NCBI GenBank assembly: GCA_017591395.1
Contig: WEDG01000305.1
Location: 1 to 64,000, forward strand
DNA: 64,000 nucleotides
Direction: 5' to 3'
DNA from: Schistocephalus solidus
Lineage: Eukaryota; Platyhelminthes; Cestoda; Diphyllobothriidea; Diphyllobothriidae
The translations under genes were made by a program, and so were the position numbers. Below are positions 10,803-24,044 of this stretch, piece by piece. The notes beneath the pieces were generated by a model, which did no database searches, was not told the DNA's origin, and was given only the letters and a program-made list of their open reading frames with translations. The stretch's first letter is position 1, and each line of letters opens with the position of its first letter.

Positions 10803-12258
10803 TTGTACCAGCCTGATTAGGAGTTACGGAAAACACATTTTCGCCAACTTCACTTTTCAACTCAGAGAATCTAGTCTCTAAGGGCGCAGCGTAGACCCCG
10901 TGTATTCACCAACAGCACCAACTTTTTCAGACGTCAGTGAGTTAGCAAATATGCCCTCAATATTTTCATTCTACTTGGATTTGCTGATATGTCCAATTAC
11001 AAGCTGCACTCTCCGTTTCTCATTCGAATACACTTAGGGCAGCTCTTTAGGTATCACAAAAAAGTTTTTATAATGAATGGAAAAAAAGTGCAAGCGTATA
11101 TATTTGATCGCTAGACAACACCGTCGGCTCTGATTGATTATCGCTATAAGTGGCAAAGTCTAGGTGGCAATGGCAAATTATTCGGAGGGGAGGGAGACTC
11201 TAATACATTCACTCGCATGACAGTCCTAATGGAGATGATACAGACACGACATAAAATGCAAGGTAAAGGCGCACAGTAAGCGCTGCGATACAAAATTCGT
11301 CAATCTGACACCTTCACGATCAAATGGTTGGGGAGTCGATACAAGCACACGAACTGCGACTCAATGGGGTTGTGTGCATGCGAATAGGCAGCACAGAACT
11401 GGCGACATAATATGCTTAAGAAGAAGGTAGTCAACCTAAATGTAACTTTTCTAGAGTACTCGTTAGTTCTGGGCCTACTTGCTTCCCAAAAAGTTCACAT
11501 GCCTTTTTCCAGCCTCTCTCGATCGCGAATGCCTAATCATCTCTATGCTGACCCAGTTGCGCATAAAAGTTCTTGTCATATTAAATAAACATTAGAATAG
11601 GATGGATTCTTTTGGGCACGTTGGTGCCCAGGCAATTCACGTGACCATAGCTAAGTGAAATACAAAGTGTCTCAAACGCAGAAACACTCTTTATCGGTAA
11701 TCCGCTCTTTTCACTTTTAACCCACTGGAAGGAATAATGACAGTACAAGAAAGTATTCCGAAGATGCTACTAGACATTTAAAAAGTCGGTTAAACTACGA
11801 AACCGTGTAGGGCTGACTTCCAGACGCACACCCCAAACTACGTACCCTCACTGAAATAAGAGCTGATTTGTAAGGTGATGAAATTATCTACAATGTTCAA
11901 AAAGGGAGTTTCGTAAGTTGAATAATCCCGACAATGCACGAAAGGGCATTGAGAATGGATTACTAGAGTTCGAGACAATTTTTGTGGCAAACAAATCATG
12001 ACTTGAGAAATTACGATGCGCCTGTTTACCGTATTGTAAGCTGACTGATGCGTGCTCATAAGCCATAAAAGGGGTAATCCGGTCTCCATTGTCATTTTCA
12101 ATAATGTTATTCGGCCTATTTTACTAACCATTTTTCGTCTTCTTGCTGGTGACTAGATCTGGCCCGAGACACAAGGCAACCATGTTATCCTGTAAAGTGA
12201 TTGATGAACACCCCACTTTCACAGTTGGTTAACAGATCACCACCGAGAAGACATCGAT
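10803..12258. other. No recognised gene
   Basis: Mixed AT-rich DNA. The minus-strand frame 11838-12131 has no motif or splice support. Confidence 0.4.
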
Positions 12259-12345
12259 CCCGTGGCTCAGTCGTTAGGTCCTTCAAACCTAACCAAAAAT
12301 ATAGATATGCTCCTCAGGGGTTACAATTTCGAGATAAGGTATGGC
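12259..12345 (+). repeat. tRNA-related SINE head, degenerate
   Basis: A box A-like stretch (cgtggctcagtcgttagg) followed by a box B-like stretch (ggttacaatttcgag) in the spacing of a tRNA promoter. The rest of the SINE body is not clear here. Confidence 0.45.
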
Positions 12346-12448
12346 TGACGAATCATGGTTAATAAGCGGGAATTGTTTTTTGAGTTTTCTTGTCTTTTTC
12401 AGTAATGTTTTTCTGATGACGAGCTACTTGAACAATGTCTATGAACTC

Positions 12449-12815
12449 TGCATCGCTTTTAAATCAAATTTAATTTTAGTAAATGCTATCTTCATAATAA
12501 TCTATGCTTGCATGCGCACATGGGGTCATCCGATGTGACGTCTCTATGTTTTTATATGAGGTATATAGAGCAATTAACAGTAAAACTGCGTTTTGGTTAT
12601 AACAAGTAGACCGGGGAGTCTACAACATATCTAATTTTAAGAGCTCGTATTGCGCGTTACGTGAATAAATTGCTTCCCACAAAACAATTTGGCAATTATT
12701 TGCCTACGAATGTTTGTGCTATCCCCATAACCCGGCAACGAATGCTTACCCTAACACAATGGAATGGTGATAAAACTGACCAGTTAAATTCCAGGAAGCA
12801 CTTCATGAGAAGAAG
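12449..12815 (+). repeat. Inverted copy of the 9520-9905 segment (family B)
   Basis: This reads as the reverse complement of 9520-9905 with few differences (for example gcttgcatgcgcacatgggg against its complement near 9835). The two arms lie about 2.5 kb apart and face each other. It ends next to the PLE fossil that starts near 12880. Confidence 0.85.
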
Positions 12816-12879
12816 GTTCGATCGTTGGAACAAGAACCTGCCATTTTAGCCTCTCACTTGAACTCATCGTCAGGAAGTC

Positions 12880-13570
12880 TGACAGGTAAGAGCGCTAGAG
12901 GCACTATACCGTTCGCCATCACGGCGCGTTTTGCGCGTTGCAGTGAAACGGAGGACAAGTATGGTGAAGTACTATATCTAAGAGGTGTACTTAGATCGAA
13001 TGAATCCCCGCGCAAACATCCCATAGGCAAACGAGACGAGAAACCAAATCTAACAAGCACAAAATTTTTGTAAGTTCTTCCGTACGCGAAGAGCGTCTCG
13101 GAAGCTGTCAGGTGCCCTCATAGGAGTTGGGGTTGCCCAAAGCCCAGAGGCGATCATCAGGCCATTAGGTCAAAAGACCCACTGCCAAGGCAGGAAACGT
13201 CTGGCGTCGTTTGCTGTACTGGCCACGGCTGTGGACAAAGAAACTGCGTCGGAGTATCCGGGAGACTAGTCCGGAACGGAATAGCTGATGAGGAATGATG
13301 ATAGCTCTCAGGCTGCAGTAGTTTCATGTTCGATGAGGCCAAAATCCTTGCAAGAGGTGATAACCGTGTCAGCAACGAGCTGCTGAAGTCATGTTTGTCA
13401 GGCCGAGGCTTCGCCTGAGCAGAAGAAACAGTCACGTGCAGAGGGCGTGGGCTACCAACACCTCTGATGACAGTGAGCCAAATTGCCGGGTCATTATCCC
13501 AGCAACATCTTACACGGATGATGAATTCCCGGTCATTAGGGACTGGGACGTCAAAATCCGATCCAGCATC
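12880..13570 (+). pseudogene. Fossil of a second PLE family (RT tail and GIY-YIG)
   Basis: Translations in several frames line up with the linker and endonuclease of the intact-type PLE. A CSETEDK stretch (compare CSESDDK in copy 1) is followed by KRDEKPN and SVSEAV, then SWGCPKP, then DPLPRQETSGVVC and NCVGVSGRL in place of NYVGETGKRL. FMFDEAKILARGDNRVS follows in place of the AEILGRGNDRV block. A tail SEPNCRVI is shared with the fossil at 31330-32107. Stops and frame changes are frequent. The wording differs consistently from copies 1 and 2, so this is a separate PLE family. Its RT core is missing. Confidence 0.7.
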
Positions 13571-13765
13571 GCATCAATTAAAACCCCAGCGGTGATTGCG
13601 ATAGTTGCTAATTGTAGTACGCATTTTGTCGTGAGGCTAGATTTATGTATGTGTAGTTGTGTATTATTAACTAATTCAGGGCTATAACATCAGCTCACTT
13701 GAACGATGTGGGTGGTTATATATATCTATCTATTTTCATTGTCAACATGCTACCGCCTTTTTCCG

Positions 13766-13955
13766 GCCTTTAAACTGCCTGCTTCAGCCAGTCATATCCA
13801 GCCCCAGGCTGTGCAACAACCACGGCTCGAAATTCCAAAGTTCAGCGCTCTAACCATTAAGTCACGGGCTCATTATTTTGCCAGTTTAGATTGGGAATAT
13901 TGAAATTCGTTGATGACGGCTCACCGATCGCTAATGGATCTTACTCAATGAGGTC
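13766..13955 (-). repeat. tRNA-derived SINE, minus orientation
   Basis: The reverse complement contains a box A-like gtgacttaatggttagagcg and a box B-like aatttcgagcc. It is followed by the ggctggatatgactggctga segment that also appears in the copies at 15366, 24260 and 44883. Confidence 0.65.
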
Positions 13956-13959
13956 CTTT

Positions 13960-14425
13960 TTCCAAACTGACTTTTACGTGAAAATGACGACTACTTACGT
14001 ACATCGAGAGTTGTTTGATGGCTGTTGTCGCTCAACAGATTTTATCAGTCTTTTTTCTTCTTAAAGTATTTGTCTGTTAGTACTGCCATTCAACTTGGCC
14101 TCTGACTTGGCTTCTGAATTTTCTTTGAAAGATATATGCGAACTTGGAGCAGCCACACAGAATCTGGAAAGCACATGTCTGAGTTCTTAACTAGTACCTT
14201 TACCTGCGTATGATAATTCAATGGATGCTTCTTCCCCAAGCTGGATTTCGTCTCGATAGCAGTGTATCATCAATGAGCCACTTTTTAAAACATACTTTAC
14301 GTGAAGCCAAAGGCTACTTATGTACACAGGGAGTTGTTTGGTGGTCATTGTCTCGCAACCAAGTTCAGCAGTCTTTTTTATTTTTATACTTTTTTTATAC
14401 TGTCATTCAACTTGGTTTCTAGTGT
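13960..14425 (+). repeat. Diverged direct duplication of about 150 bases
   Basis: The stretch 13960-14110 is repeated at 14275-14425 in the same orientation (shared tttacgtgaa, ggctacttatgtac/cgactacttacgtac, gagttgtttg, tgccattcaacttgg). It is not explained by the SINEs on either side. Confidence 0.6.
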
Positions 14426-15205
14426 ATCGAACTTGCATGCCTAAGGATGAATATCAGAAAAGTGAGAGTTTTTCAACACGAATCAGATGTAAAAATGCGC
14501 CTTAGTGTGCACAGACTCCAAGGAATCCCAGTGATCAAGGAGTCGATAACATTCAGTTCCGGCCATGAGCTTGGAAGATTGAATTGAATTTTAACGAGCA
14601 AAAACTCGCATAAAGGTTAGATGGTAAATCAGGGTACTAGGCGATCCAGGATGAAGTCCTCTGCCCTAATTAAACTTCTGCATGCATCGGCACGATTTTT
14701 TTCTTGGTCGAATGCCATCGAGAATTTGAAAGTCACACGAGGAAGAGTCAGTTAGCTCTGGTCGGTTTCTGATGACACAAAGTTAATTTGGCAGAAGTTA
14801 ATTTGGCACAGAAGTACCAGATAAATTCATTCGTGGAAGAGCTAAGATTAATCAGCGTATCCTTGCTTAGGGAAGGCCGAGAGTTCGGGAATGTAGAAAA
14901 TTAAGCGTGCGAAGTTATTTTCAGTAAGTTTTTTGTTACTTCTTATACCAAGTTGTCACATTTGTTCTGTCTGCTCGACCAGACTTTACATGTGCTTATG
15001 TTGTTCTGAAGATTTTCTCCAACGTTTTCTTCACAAAAACGTATATGTTAACGGGAAAATTTTCCGTTGCCAGCGACAAAGATAAGCCAACTGGATATAT
15101 ACACGATGTCAATGCAACCTGGCGGGGAGGTCGACTAGATATCGACATTATCCCCACCATTAATATTGACTCTATATCGAAAGCTTCTAGTGCTTTCCTG
15201 CTGAA
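14426..15205. other. No recognised feature
   Basis: No motif-bearing frame. A minus-strand frame (14996-15340) partly overlaps the minisatellite that follows. Confidence 0.4.
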
Positions 15206-15260
15206 GATATACAACTGGTAATAACTGGTATTACAACTGGTATTACAACTGGTAATAAGG
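15206..15260. repeat. Short minisatellite
   Basis: Four to five tandem copies of an approximately 12-15 base unit (aactggtattac / aactggtaat). Confidence 0.8.
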
Positions 15261-15365
15261 AACGGAGTAATTATTCGAGTACAAAAACCCCTTCTGTGGA
15301 GGATGCCCGTCATTTTGGCGAAAGTCACACGGTTGGGCAACTAATTCTTAACCGGCAATAAAACG

Positions 15366-15500
15366 GACCCATGGCTTAATGGACTTCCGATCAATAGATC
15401 AAGTGTTCGCGCCTCGGGGTTGGGTATAACTGGCTGATGACGGCTAGCGAGCCATAAATTCCCATTCCAGTCTCCCTTCTCTGTGCCGGCAATGTTCATC
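15366..15500 (+). repeat. tRNA-derived SINE, plus orientation
   Basis: A box A-like catggcttaatgg, then cctcggggttgggtataactggctgatgacgg, then a tail agtctcccttctctgtgccgg. This is the same body and tail as the better-preserved copy at 44883-45098. Confidence 0.65.
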
Positions 15501-18500
15501 TTCCTTCACTACTAGCTGCTGTGCGGTTGCTGGCAGAGTTTGATAGAGATCCCCAAAACAAAATGGAAGGAGAGAGTTCCGTTAGTGATTGGTGAGTGTT
15601 CGTTGACGAATATCTAGATCGGTCCAGCTATTGAAGTACAAGGTGATGAAGACTACCTTTAGTTCAATATGATGGTATTTCCGATTCCCGAGTTGCATGA
15701 CTTCAGTTCCAATATGGAAGCTGCAACTGAGGGAACAATTTGGGCTGATAACGATCTATTTAACCACTTAGCAGAGTCAAGGCATTTGCGTCTTCTTGAG
15801 CAGTAAGTTATCTGGCCGGCAAAACCATTTGACTTAGGAAACATGAGCAAAGACTTTATAGAAAACCAGGAAAAAGTTTTCTTAAAGATCTAGAAGTGTG
15901 CTTTCTACTGAGTTCAAATACAGGGCAAAAAGACCGTTCGAGTGACTTTCCAGTTGGCCGTCTTTGAACACATAGAAAATAGGCACTGGAAAAGGTTAAA
16001 AATATTCTTATGATAAAATTAGTGTTTCAGTGTCGATAAATACGCCCTGAATCGTCTTAATCGCTATGGCAAAATGAAGGTCTCATTTTTAAGCCATGTA
16101 TTTGAAGAAAACGTTAAATGCGTGGGTATATGAGGAAATCAATAGCTAACTGAAAATAGACTGAGAGTTTACACCTTTTAAACAGCGGAGTGAAATTTTC
16201 AGGCTGATTTTTGCATTTTTCACTTAAAATTCAATGTATGGGGTCACGTTGCTTAACATACCATAGGAAAGATCTATCTTAGCCGACCAAACCCTTCATG
16301 TAATATACCATAGCCAAGATCACCAGTTTTGTTCTCATGCACCAATCTTTATCGCAAAAAGCTCGCAGCCGAGTAAGGAGTGCCTGTCACAAACTGCCAA
16401 GGGAACTCTTAGCACAGGCTAAACTTTCGAACGTCAAATTCAGGTCAGGCAGCAAGCCTCTGAGCTACGGTAAAATAGTTTCCCAGTTATGTGAAATTGA
16501 GGATACCTTACGGCTGGCGACGACGCGTTCAAGTTAGGAATAGTAGCAATTCTTCCGTTATATTTTCTCCAAAGGATTTCCATTTTCCCGGTTCGCAGGT
16601 CGCCTATAGTGTGTAGACTGAGAAATATATCTGCCATCGCAGGTTACTCATTCAATGCTCTCGCTCCCTGCCTACATAATGAAAAATTGGGAGGGTCCAA
16701 AGTATGATATACAGGAGCACATGTGCCAATACCGTTTCCTGTCTCTAGAAGTTTAAGCAGACAACATTAGGAATGCCCTTAACTGCGGACTACCACCAAA
16801 CAGTGAAGCGTCCGACTTGGGACGCCTAGGCACCCGGACATGCTCACATACGTTTCACAAGTCAAAGTTCAGGGCTGACAGTAAAATGCCTGCACTTATT
16901 CTTCTCTCACTCACATTCTCAAAAGAATAGGTTTCTTTGGCGTCAACTTTATCCCGCCCCCAATTCTTCTTCCGAAGGTCTCTTTTTTATCCTCAAGCGC
17001 TACCACAAAATCATAGACAACCAAATAAGAGGCACATAGAGGCACAAATTCCAGCAGAACCTGTCACTTGTTTTTCATCGAAACGAATAAAATGTAGCTA
17101 ATTGTGGATAAGTGCAGCGTTCGCATCATGACGTAAAGTGTATACAGGGAATTCGCTCTCATTGACTGTTCATGGAAGTCCTGAAATCTGTTTTCGATTA
17201 GAAAAGATTTTCTAAGTGTGTTCGCAATAAAAAGGTATGCTAGAGCATAATCATCAAATATTTCATTCGTGGCTAGTTGCCACCTTATTAATGAGGGTCT
17301 TTTTAGCCGTATGTAAAATTAGCAACACATAAAGGCAACTTCGTATGTAGTTATAAATAAAAGTATGCTCCAGGAAAAACATTTGGCAGCAAATTGCGTC
17401 TTCGGACAGTTTTATACATAAATAAAAAGAATTTATCTTGCGTTTTTTTTATAAAAACCTTTTCATTTGCCGAATATTTTTTGGATTTGACTTGCTGATA
17501 GAGCTACCTTCAGCGTTTTATATTCTCTATGTAATGTAAATCACACATTCCTTCGCGTTTGCGAGAAGGCGTTGTATAGGGTTCATAAATTTTGCAGTGG
17601 CCGTGGATCATGTTCTATACTTTACCAGTGGCATTAATAAATGCACATACAGGATGCTTTATGAATCAATATTTCACCGTCTTAACAAATTTCATAATAA
17701 AATCCCCTTTCAAAAACCAAAATTACTCGTTCTTTAAGCCAAATATTTGAAAAAAACAGTTATTATTACCAAATGAGTGCAAGAACGAACGTTTTTGAAT
17801 AGTTTTTCTTTAAAATAAACTTAAAACTTATAGATTGGAGATAGATTGACTCCTACCGATCTAAGCGATCATAAGCAAAGGAGTCAAACCCAGTTGCATT
17901 GTGCCTTTAACTCATTTCCGCGGTTTAAGTAACGATACTAGAAGTGATTAGATTTTGCAAACATTCTATCTCAATCAGCGCTCCTGGTCAAGTACGTGAT
18001 TTTCAAATTTTTCTTAACCATCATTTACACTTTTGATGTTTCCTACAGCGAAATTTGTGACAAAAAAGTTACGCAAGTTTAAAATTGCCTCTAAATTTGA
18101 GAAATTTTTGTGGTGCTCATTGCGTCTGTATGCACCCTAACCTCACCGATTCCGAACCACTAGTTTGCTTGGGGAGATTGCTTGCGGATAATAAAAAAAT
18201 AGTAGGCTTGTACATGGAATAATGCATGTTTATTGGTTGAGGCCTTTTAAAATACGTCAAAGTTAGTTTTAGATTGTAAGCTAAGGTCAAACGTAATACT
18301 TTAGATGGCATATCGTTGAAACAAGGGACTTTTTGAGTTTCACTACTTCACCCTTAATTCAGATCCTCAATTTGAGACAATGTTTTTCCAATTTAAGGAG
18401 AATTAATGCGAAAAATAACAGCCTATAGCATTAGCTAGCCATACACGGTCGAAGGTTGAAAAAGGTAAATTTAAAAAAGCATTATCCTCTATTATACATA

Positions 18501-18889
18501 ACAGTACCATCCAAATTTCATTTTGGCAAGGCAGATCTATTCATTCAGGTATCATTCAAAAGCATGCATATCACCTGTGTGCGCATTCCAAAGGGAACAG
18601 CTCAAGGTTATTTTGCTCATATCTGAAATATGTCAATGATACAAATGTTTTTCTCTGAGAGTTTGGGTTGATAAAGGGAGCATAAAGGCATTTAAAAAAG
18701 AAATCGTATGATATTATCATCGTTCTTATAAATCAGCTATCAAATACGAAGAAGCTTAACAGAGCAAATGCATAAACTATGGTGAGTCATGCTTCTTCTC
18801 TGATATTATACGAGTATAAGTCTATTTCCGGAGTTGATTTCACTAAGTATTACTTAAAATCGTACATGTTGAGATCCGTGAAAGATTAC
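15501..18889. other. AT-rich DNA without recognised gene
   Basis: Short open frames occur on both strands (for example 15659-15850 minus and 16337-16537 plus). None has a motif or convincing splice borders. The stretch 17200-17830 weakly recalls foldback family A (cgttctttaagc, gagtgcaagaacgaa). Confidence 0.4.
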
Positions 18890-19390
18890 GTTTACCTTGT
18901 GCCCCACTTAGTAGGTGCAATGAACTGCGCATGAATTACTTTATGGCAAGGCAGAATTAAACAGCATCTACCACATCCAACCATCTGGCATTGATGAAAA
19001 GACAAGAGCATGATGAAATTCGGTGGTCCCGGGCGCAACAGCTGATTCCTTAGTGGTGCCTCTAAGTGGACTGCACACGAGCTGGCCTTCCACAACATGT
19101 ATGGGGCTTGCAAAGATTGTGGCCCAAATCTCATCTAAGTGAAACTGAGAAAGTGTCACATGCAGAAGGATTCACTGAACACGACTCTAAATCCACCAGC
19201 CAGACTAGGAGGGCCATAAATAAGCAAACATTCAAGTCAGTATTTAGCGCATCAGATTTTGTAGTTTTGAATGCGTCACCGTGCCATGAAGACGGATGCC
19301 ACAAAGGGCTGCATCTAGGTAGGCCACCACTGGCAGATTTCAGGTTGGATCGGTCACCTGTCCCAAAGCCCTGAAGGTTGCTTACTAGGT
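18890..19390. other. GC-richer island with overlapping open frames, unassigned
   Basis: This island stands out from its AT-rich surroundings. It is open on the plus strand (19066-19374, with a hydrophilic stretch HAEGFTEHDSKSTSQTRRAI) and on the minus strand (18892-19159 and 19131-19412). I cannot decide which, if any, is coding. It may be an exon or a piece of an unknown transposon. Confidence 0.3.
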
Positions 19391-21532
19391 TAGTTGACTT
19401 TTCAATTAACAATTGCCTGAATTTTAAAGCGTTCGCACCACGGGCAGAGACTAAGGCTTAGTATGCAGAATGAGCGGTCTGACCTTCCATTCTTAGGCTT
19501 TGTTTAACTTGAATTGGTCGGTTTTCGAGCCTCCATAATTACATTAGCATCATGGATGTGATTGCGTCATCCCCGCCTAACAAGCGAGAGAAATTATTGC
19601 AAACACACATAACCACACAGACGCATGGTCTTTATTTGGTCATCAAAAGTCTAGAGATCGACAGCTCAAAGTTGGGTGGGTACGCAATCTTAAGGTCACT
19701 CTGAATTGAGAAAAAATTCAGGTCAGCTTTTGCAAGGTGACTAATTTTCAAAATCCTACCAGAACCTGATGCCACATGTACACTTTGCTCGCAGGAGCGT
19801 AACATGGCTGGCGTTTTTCCAACGTTACAGGAAATAAACCGAAACGCACGAAACGGTGTATACACAGACTTTTATTTATAAGATGACAGTTGCCTGAACT
19901 ACTGTTTAACTTATCTTTATTTGCTCAGCATAATGCCAATGTTGTTTCATCCAAAATCTTTCTTGAAATGCAAAATTGTTTTAGTAGATTTAAGTCCTGC
20001 AATGATTGCTATTTTCCTGAAAGGGTGATTATTTTTCGTGCAACATCATTGTATAGAAATTGAAACCGACTGAAATTTGGGCCCTCGATAATAGGAAGAG
20101 TTCCAATCTCCATTTTTAATGAAACATTCTTTGAAAATTTGGTTCGTTATCATGTTTGCTGCATTCTTTGCTGGTGTGGAATCTGGTTGCGTATCTTGAA
20201 ATGTATTGCGCATCCATTTTGATAGATGAGTGGTGGTCAAACATCCAACTAAATAAAACCGGATTAACTTTTTTTCAAATAACATGGACAACCCAATATT
20301 CGAAAATTAAAAGGAGGTGCAAACACGGAAGATATGCTTAACTGAAATAAAAAACTCCCAAAACGATCATCATTACAATATGTTTTAGCCAAGAACATAT
20401 ATTTTGAAAAATTTAAATAATCGAAGCTTTCGACAATCAAATAAAGTAAATATACATTCATGAGATCTGTTGCAGAATTTGTGCACTTAAACGACGAATG
20501 GTTGCGCAAATGGGCATGTAAAACAGCTGATTATCAGAATTGAGAATGCAATGCTAGAATAAGAGTGAGCAGCTCATTTGTTGAGCACAGATTTGGGCAA
20601 TCTTAGCCAATGTTATCTAGAACTTGTATACTCCAAAAAATGCATGTTATATCCTAATTTTATCACATTCTTCAGAAGCGTATGTCACCTCATTTTCATT
20701 TTCGTTAAATATTTTACACGAATGAACGCAAAAGAGCTAACTCATCATCTTTGTCTGAACTCAGCTGGATTTGAGGAGAAATAAAATGAAACAAGTGGTC
20801 TCGTTGCGCTTAAACTAAATGTCGTCAAATAGTCAAGAACCTGGATGAAAGAGAGCGCAAAGCCTAAAATAGTGCTCGACAAATTCCCATTAATGCTGAC
20901 GGAGCAGACGTGTGAATTGTCTTTCGCATTAGGTTTGAGAAATAAACCTGGATCAACTCCTCAATTATTAGCACGCTTTTTAGATGGATCCTTAACGTTT
21001 TTTCTAAAAAGAATTCTGTCATATTTAACTATTACAGTTTTCTGGTAATATTGTTCGAGTGGTAACTAAACGCGTATATAAGTAATTAAGTCACCTTCTC
21101 CAAAATTATTGGTTGTTTCGAATAGCTCTTAAAATACGTTTTCGTTGCTGAACATGTGAGCTAATCTCGTTTATCGTTCCAGAGCATAGTCAAATTATGT
21201 ACAATCCTGGCCATTCTAACAGGCACTAGTATGTCTTCGAATCAGAAAATTTAGTCATAAGCTTTCCACTGATGTAACTAGGCGAGCAGATTTAAAGGGA
21301 AATCCCCGGAAACTAGAAATGCACTTCATCTCTAAAACAGAAATTTTATGTGAAATGTCATGCATGTTCAATAAACCCTTCTGGAATGGCTGCGCCAAAT
21401 AAGTTTTTAAGCCAAATAAGACAGCATCTACGTCGAAAGCGTTTAGAAGTTCGAAAGATGAACGATGCTTCTGCCTATAGTTAATAAGTGTTTGTTTTGA
21501 CTCACGTCGAACAAACTATCCTAAATATTTTC
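19391..21532. other. AT-rich DNA without recognised gene
   Basis: Only short open frames with AT-driven composition are present. Confidence 0.4.
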
Positions 21533-21634
21533 ATTATTGATAATATTGATAATATTGATAATATTGATATTGATATTGATAATATTGATAATATTGATAT
21601 TGATATTGATAATATTGATAATATTGATAATATT
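21533..21634. repeat. ATTGATA minisatellite
   Basis: About 100 bases built from attgataat and attgat units in a higher-order alternation. It causes the Asn-Ile repeats seen in reverse-strand translation. Confidence 0.95.
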
Positions 21635-24044
21635 ACTATAGACCCTCATTATTTTCATTTCAGCTAGCCGGTCGTGACAACGCAACCTCAGCCTGTGGAA
21701 CGAAAGCTCAGAATTTAAGCACTGAAATTTATCAAACATTTGCCGAAAATTTGAGCCGAATGTCAAAAACAAACGTTTAACTTTACTCTGACCAGAACTT
21801 AAATCATGCACGCCCACTAATACTCAGGCCGACCAGAGCCAAAAAATGACGTATAACTTAATATTCATTTTTAAAAAGTATTCTTTAATTGCAAAAAAAC
21901 TATTTATTAAAATATATATTTCCAATGAACACGTTCTATGTTGATCCAAGCTTTATTGGATTGCATGAAAGTAATTGCCTATGTGTATTCCCGCAACTAT
22001 TACACGGAAAGGAATTTTCGCACAACGAAAAATGTGGAAAACGCCATTCGCAAGTTAGTTTTGCTTCAATTTACTATCCGGTTTGGCTTTTTGTCATGTT
22101 ATAAGTATAAAAATTTAATTTTTGTAGTCTTAATTATTTGTTGACATTTTGCACTGCACTTTGTATATAACGCCAGAGCCTTATCTGTAGTAGTCTTGAT
22201 CGCATATCCGCTGAGAATGGGGTAATTAGGAAGCATCAGGAAGCTAATCTAAAAAGGTTTTGCTTTTGCTGACAGCGACAATTCTCCATTTCTTCTCCTT
22301 AATTTACATGTTAAAATTATAAGGTTCCCTTCGTTTGTGATCTGTAATTCCCACGGGTAAAAATTGTGTATTTCTGGAAAATAATTGATGCCAAAAGCAA
22401 AACAGTCAATCCTTACCGAGTGATTTAGATGAACTTTAGGAAAAAGTACTTACAACCCATTTCTTATCTCACCAAATTTTAAGCGAAAGTTCTAAATTTG
22501 TTTTATATTAAATATTTTTCATAAACGTGAATTGATAAATTTACTTATACTGTGCAATACTGCCTAGATGTTTCCATTAATTTTGGATATCTTATTTTTG
22601 ATAAGTTTCTTTTTGGCAGCATGCAAAACTTAAAATCTGTGGAAAATTACTACCCATATAGTATGATTTTTTCGATTGGAATTTCAATGCCCAAAAACAT
22701 TTAAATATATTTAAGGAAAAAGCACAAAATAATTTTTTCTTGCAGTCATTTGGAAGTAAAATTGCATTTGCTTTCAACGGAATATGCCAAGCAAGTGCAG
22801 TTTTCGGTATAAACGGTTTCTTATTTAGAGATTTTTCAAACCCTGAAATGTCCATTCATAAACTATCGTATTCTTTCACTCATTAATGCTGGTTCTAAAG
22901 TACATAAAATGAGCAAAGTTGACCGCAAACGTTGACGAGACCTCTATAAAGTTTTCATGATGGTGAAAAGAAATCAATGAATCTGATTCCATGAAAATAA
23001 ACCGTTTTCAGTTGGAAAACCATACATACAAGCGGAACAACCGTTTGCTTTTAAATTTTGCGGATTGAAACCTTTTTAAAATTGAATGAACTTTGAAGAA
23101 AATTTTATTCGCTGCCAAACTAAGACAAGAAGGAATATTATTTATGCATTTTTTCCAGATATTATATTTAAATTTACATGAGCATCGAAAATCAGTGGGA
23201 CAAATTAACACTATTCGTGAAGTCCTGTTTCTAGTTTATTCTTTCCCATGACCGGATATAATGTCAATCAAACACCGGTATGCTGACGTGATTGAAGAAT
23301 TGTTCGCATAACCAAAAATCCACAAACAGTTTAATCACGTCAGCAACATTGCGATAGTTAATCTTTTTAATCGAAAGGAAGCATTTTCTGAGGAAGCATA
23401 TCCACCGTGACTTTTAACGTTAAAAGTGTTTGGAAATTTTTCCCAAATAGCCCTTCCAGTTGCCATTGCCTTGAATGGACTTTCTTACAGATTCCTCTGT
23501 CTAAACAAACACTCAGCCACGCTGTGGATGGGAAATCCACTTTTGGGCGCTCTCTAGATGACGAGTTGCCTGGACCTCTTTAGAACATAAACCGCTTTGA
23601 GTTCCTTGAAAAGGAAGCATAGACTTATGGACCATAGATTATTTGCCAACGTTTTATTGACGACATTTACGCCAACTTTGCAGGTGAAGGCACAACTTAT
23701 GCTGGAATCTGTTGTCAGAGGCTGAAATCCTTACTCATTTCCTTTTAATGACGGTCTCTTACCGCCAGCCGCATGGAATGAAACTACCGACGCAGACATG
23801 TATGAAAAAAGGTTTCCTTCGGATAAATCGGGGCCTGGTATAATTTTTCTCAATCTGTTTAAGACTTTCTGGTTAGTGGGCTAAGGAAAAGAGTAATTTC
23901 ATTGTCTTAGTGAGAGTGTTTAATTTAACGGAAAAGAGGTTTCATTTTTTGGCAGATCTGCATCACGAATTTGCATAATGCCCATTACATTGTAAGAATG
24001 AATATCGCTGACGGTGACTGGCGTTTACGAAGTTAACAATGAAT
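21635..24044. other. AT-rich DNA without recognised gene
   Basis: No supported coding segment. Frames at 21889-22144, 22592-22855 and 23008-23211 are short and AT-driven. Confidence 0.4.

Noticed and set aside
21521..21817. A protein with Asn-Ile repeats on the minus strand
   Set aside because: It is a translation of the ATTGATA minisatellite.
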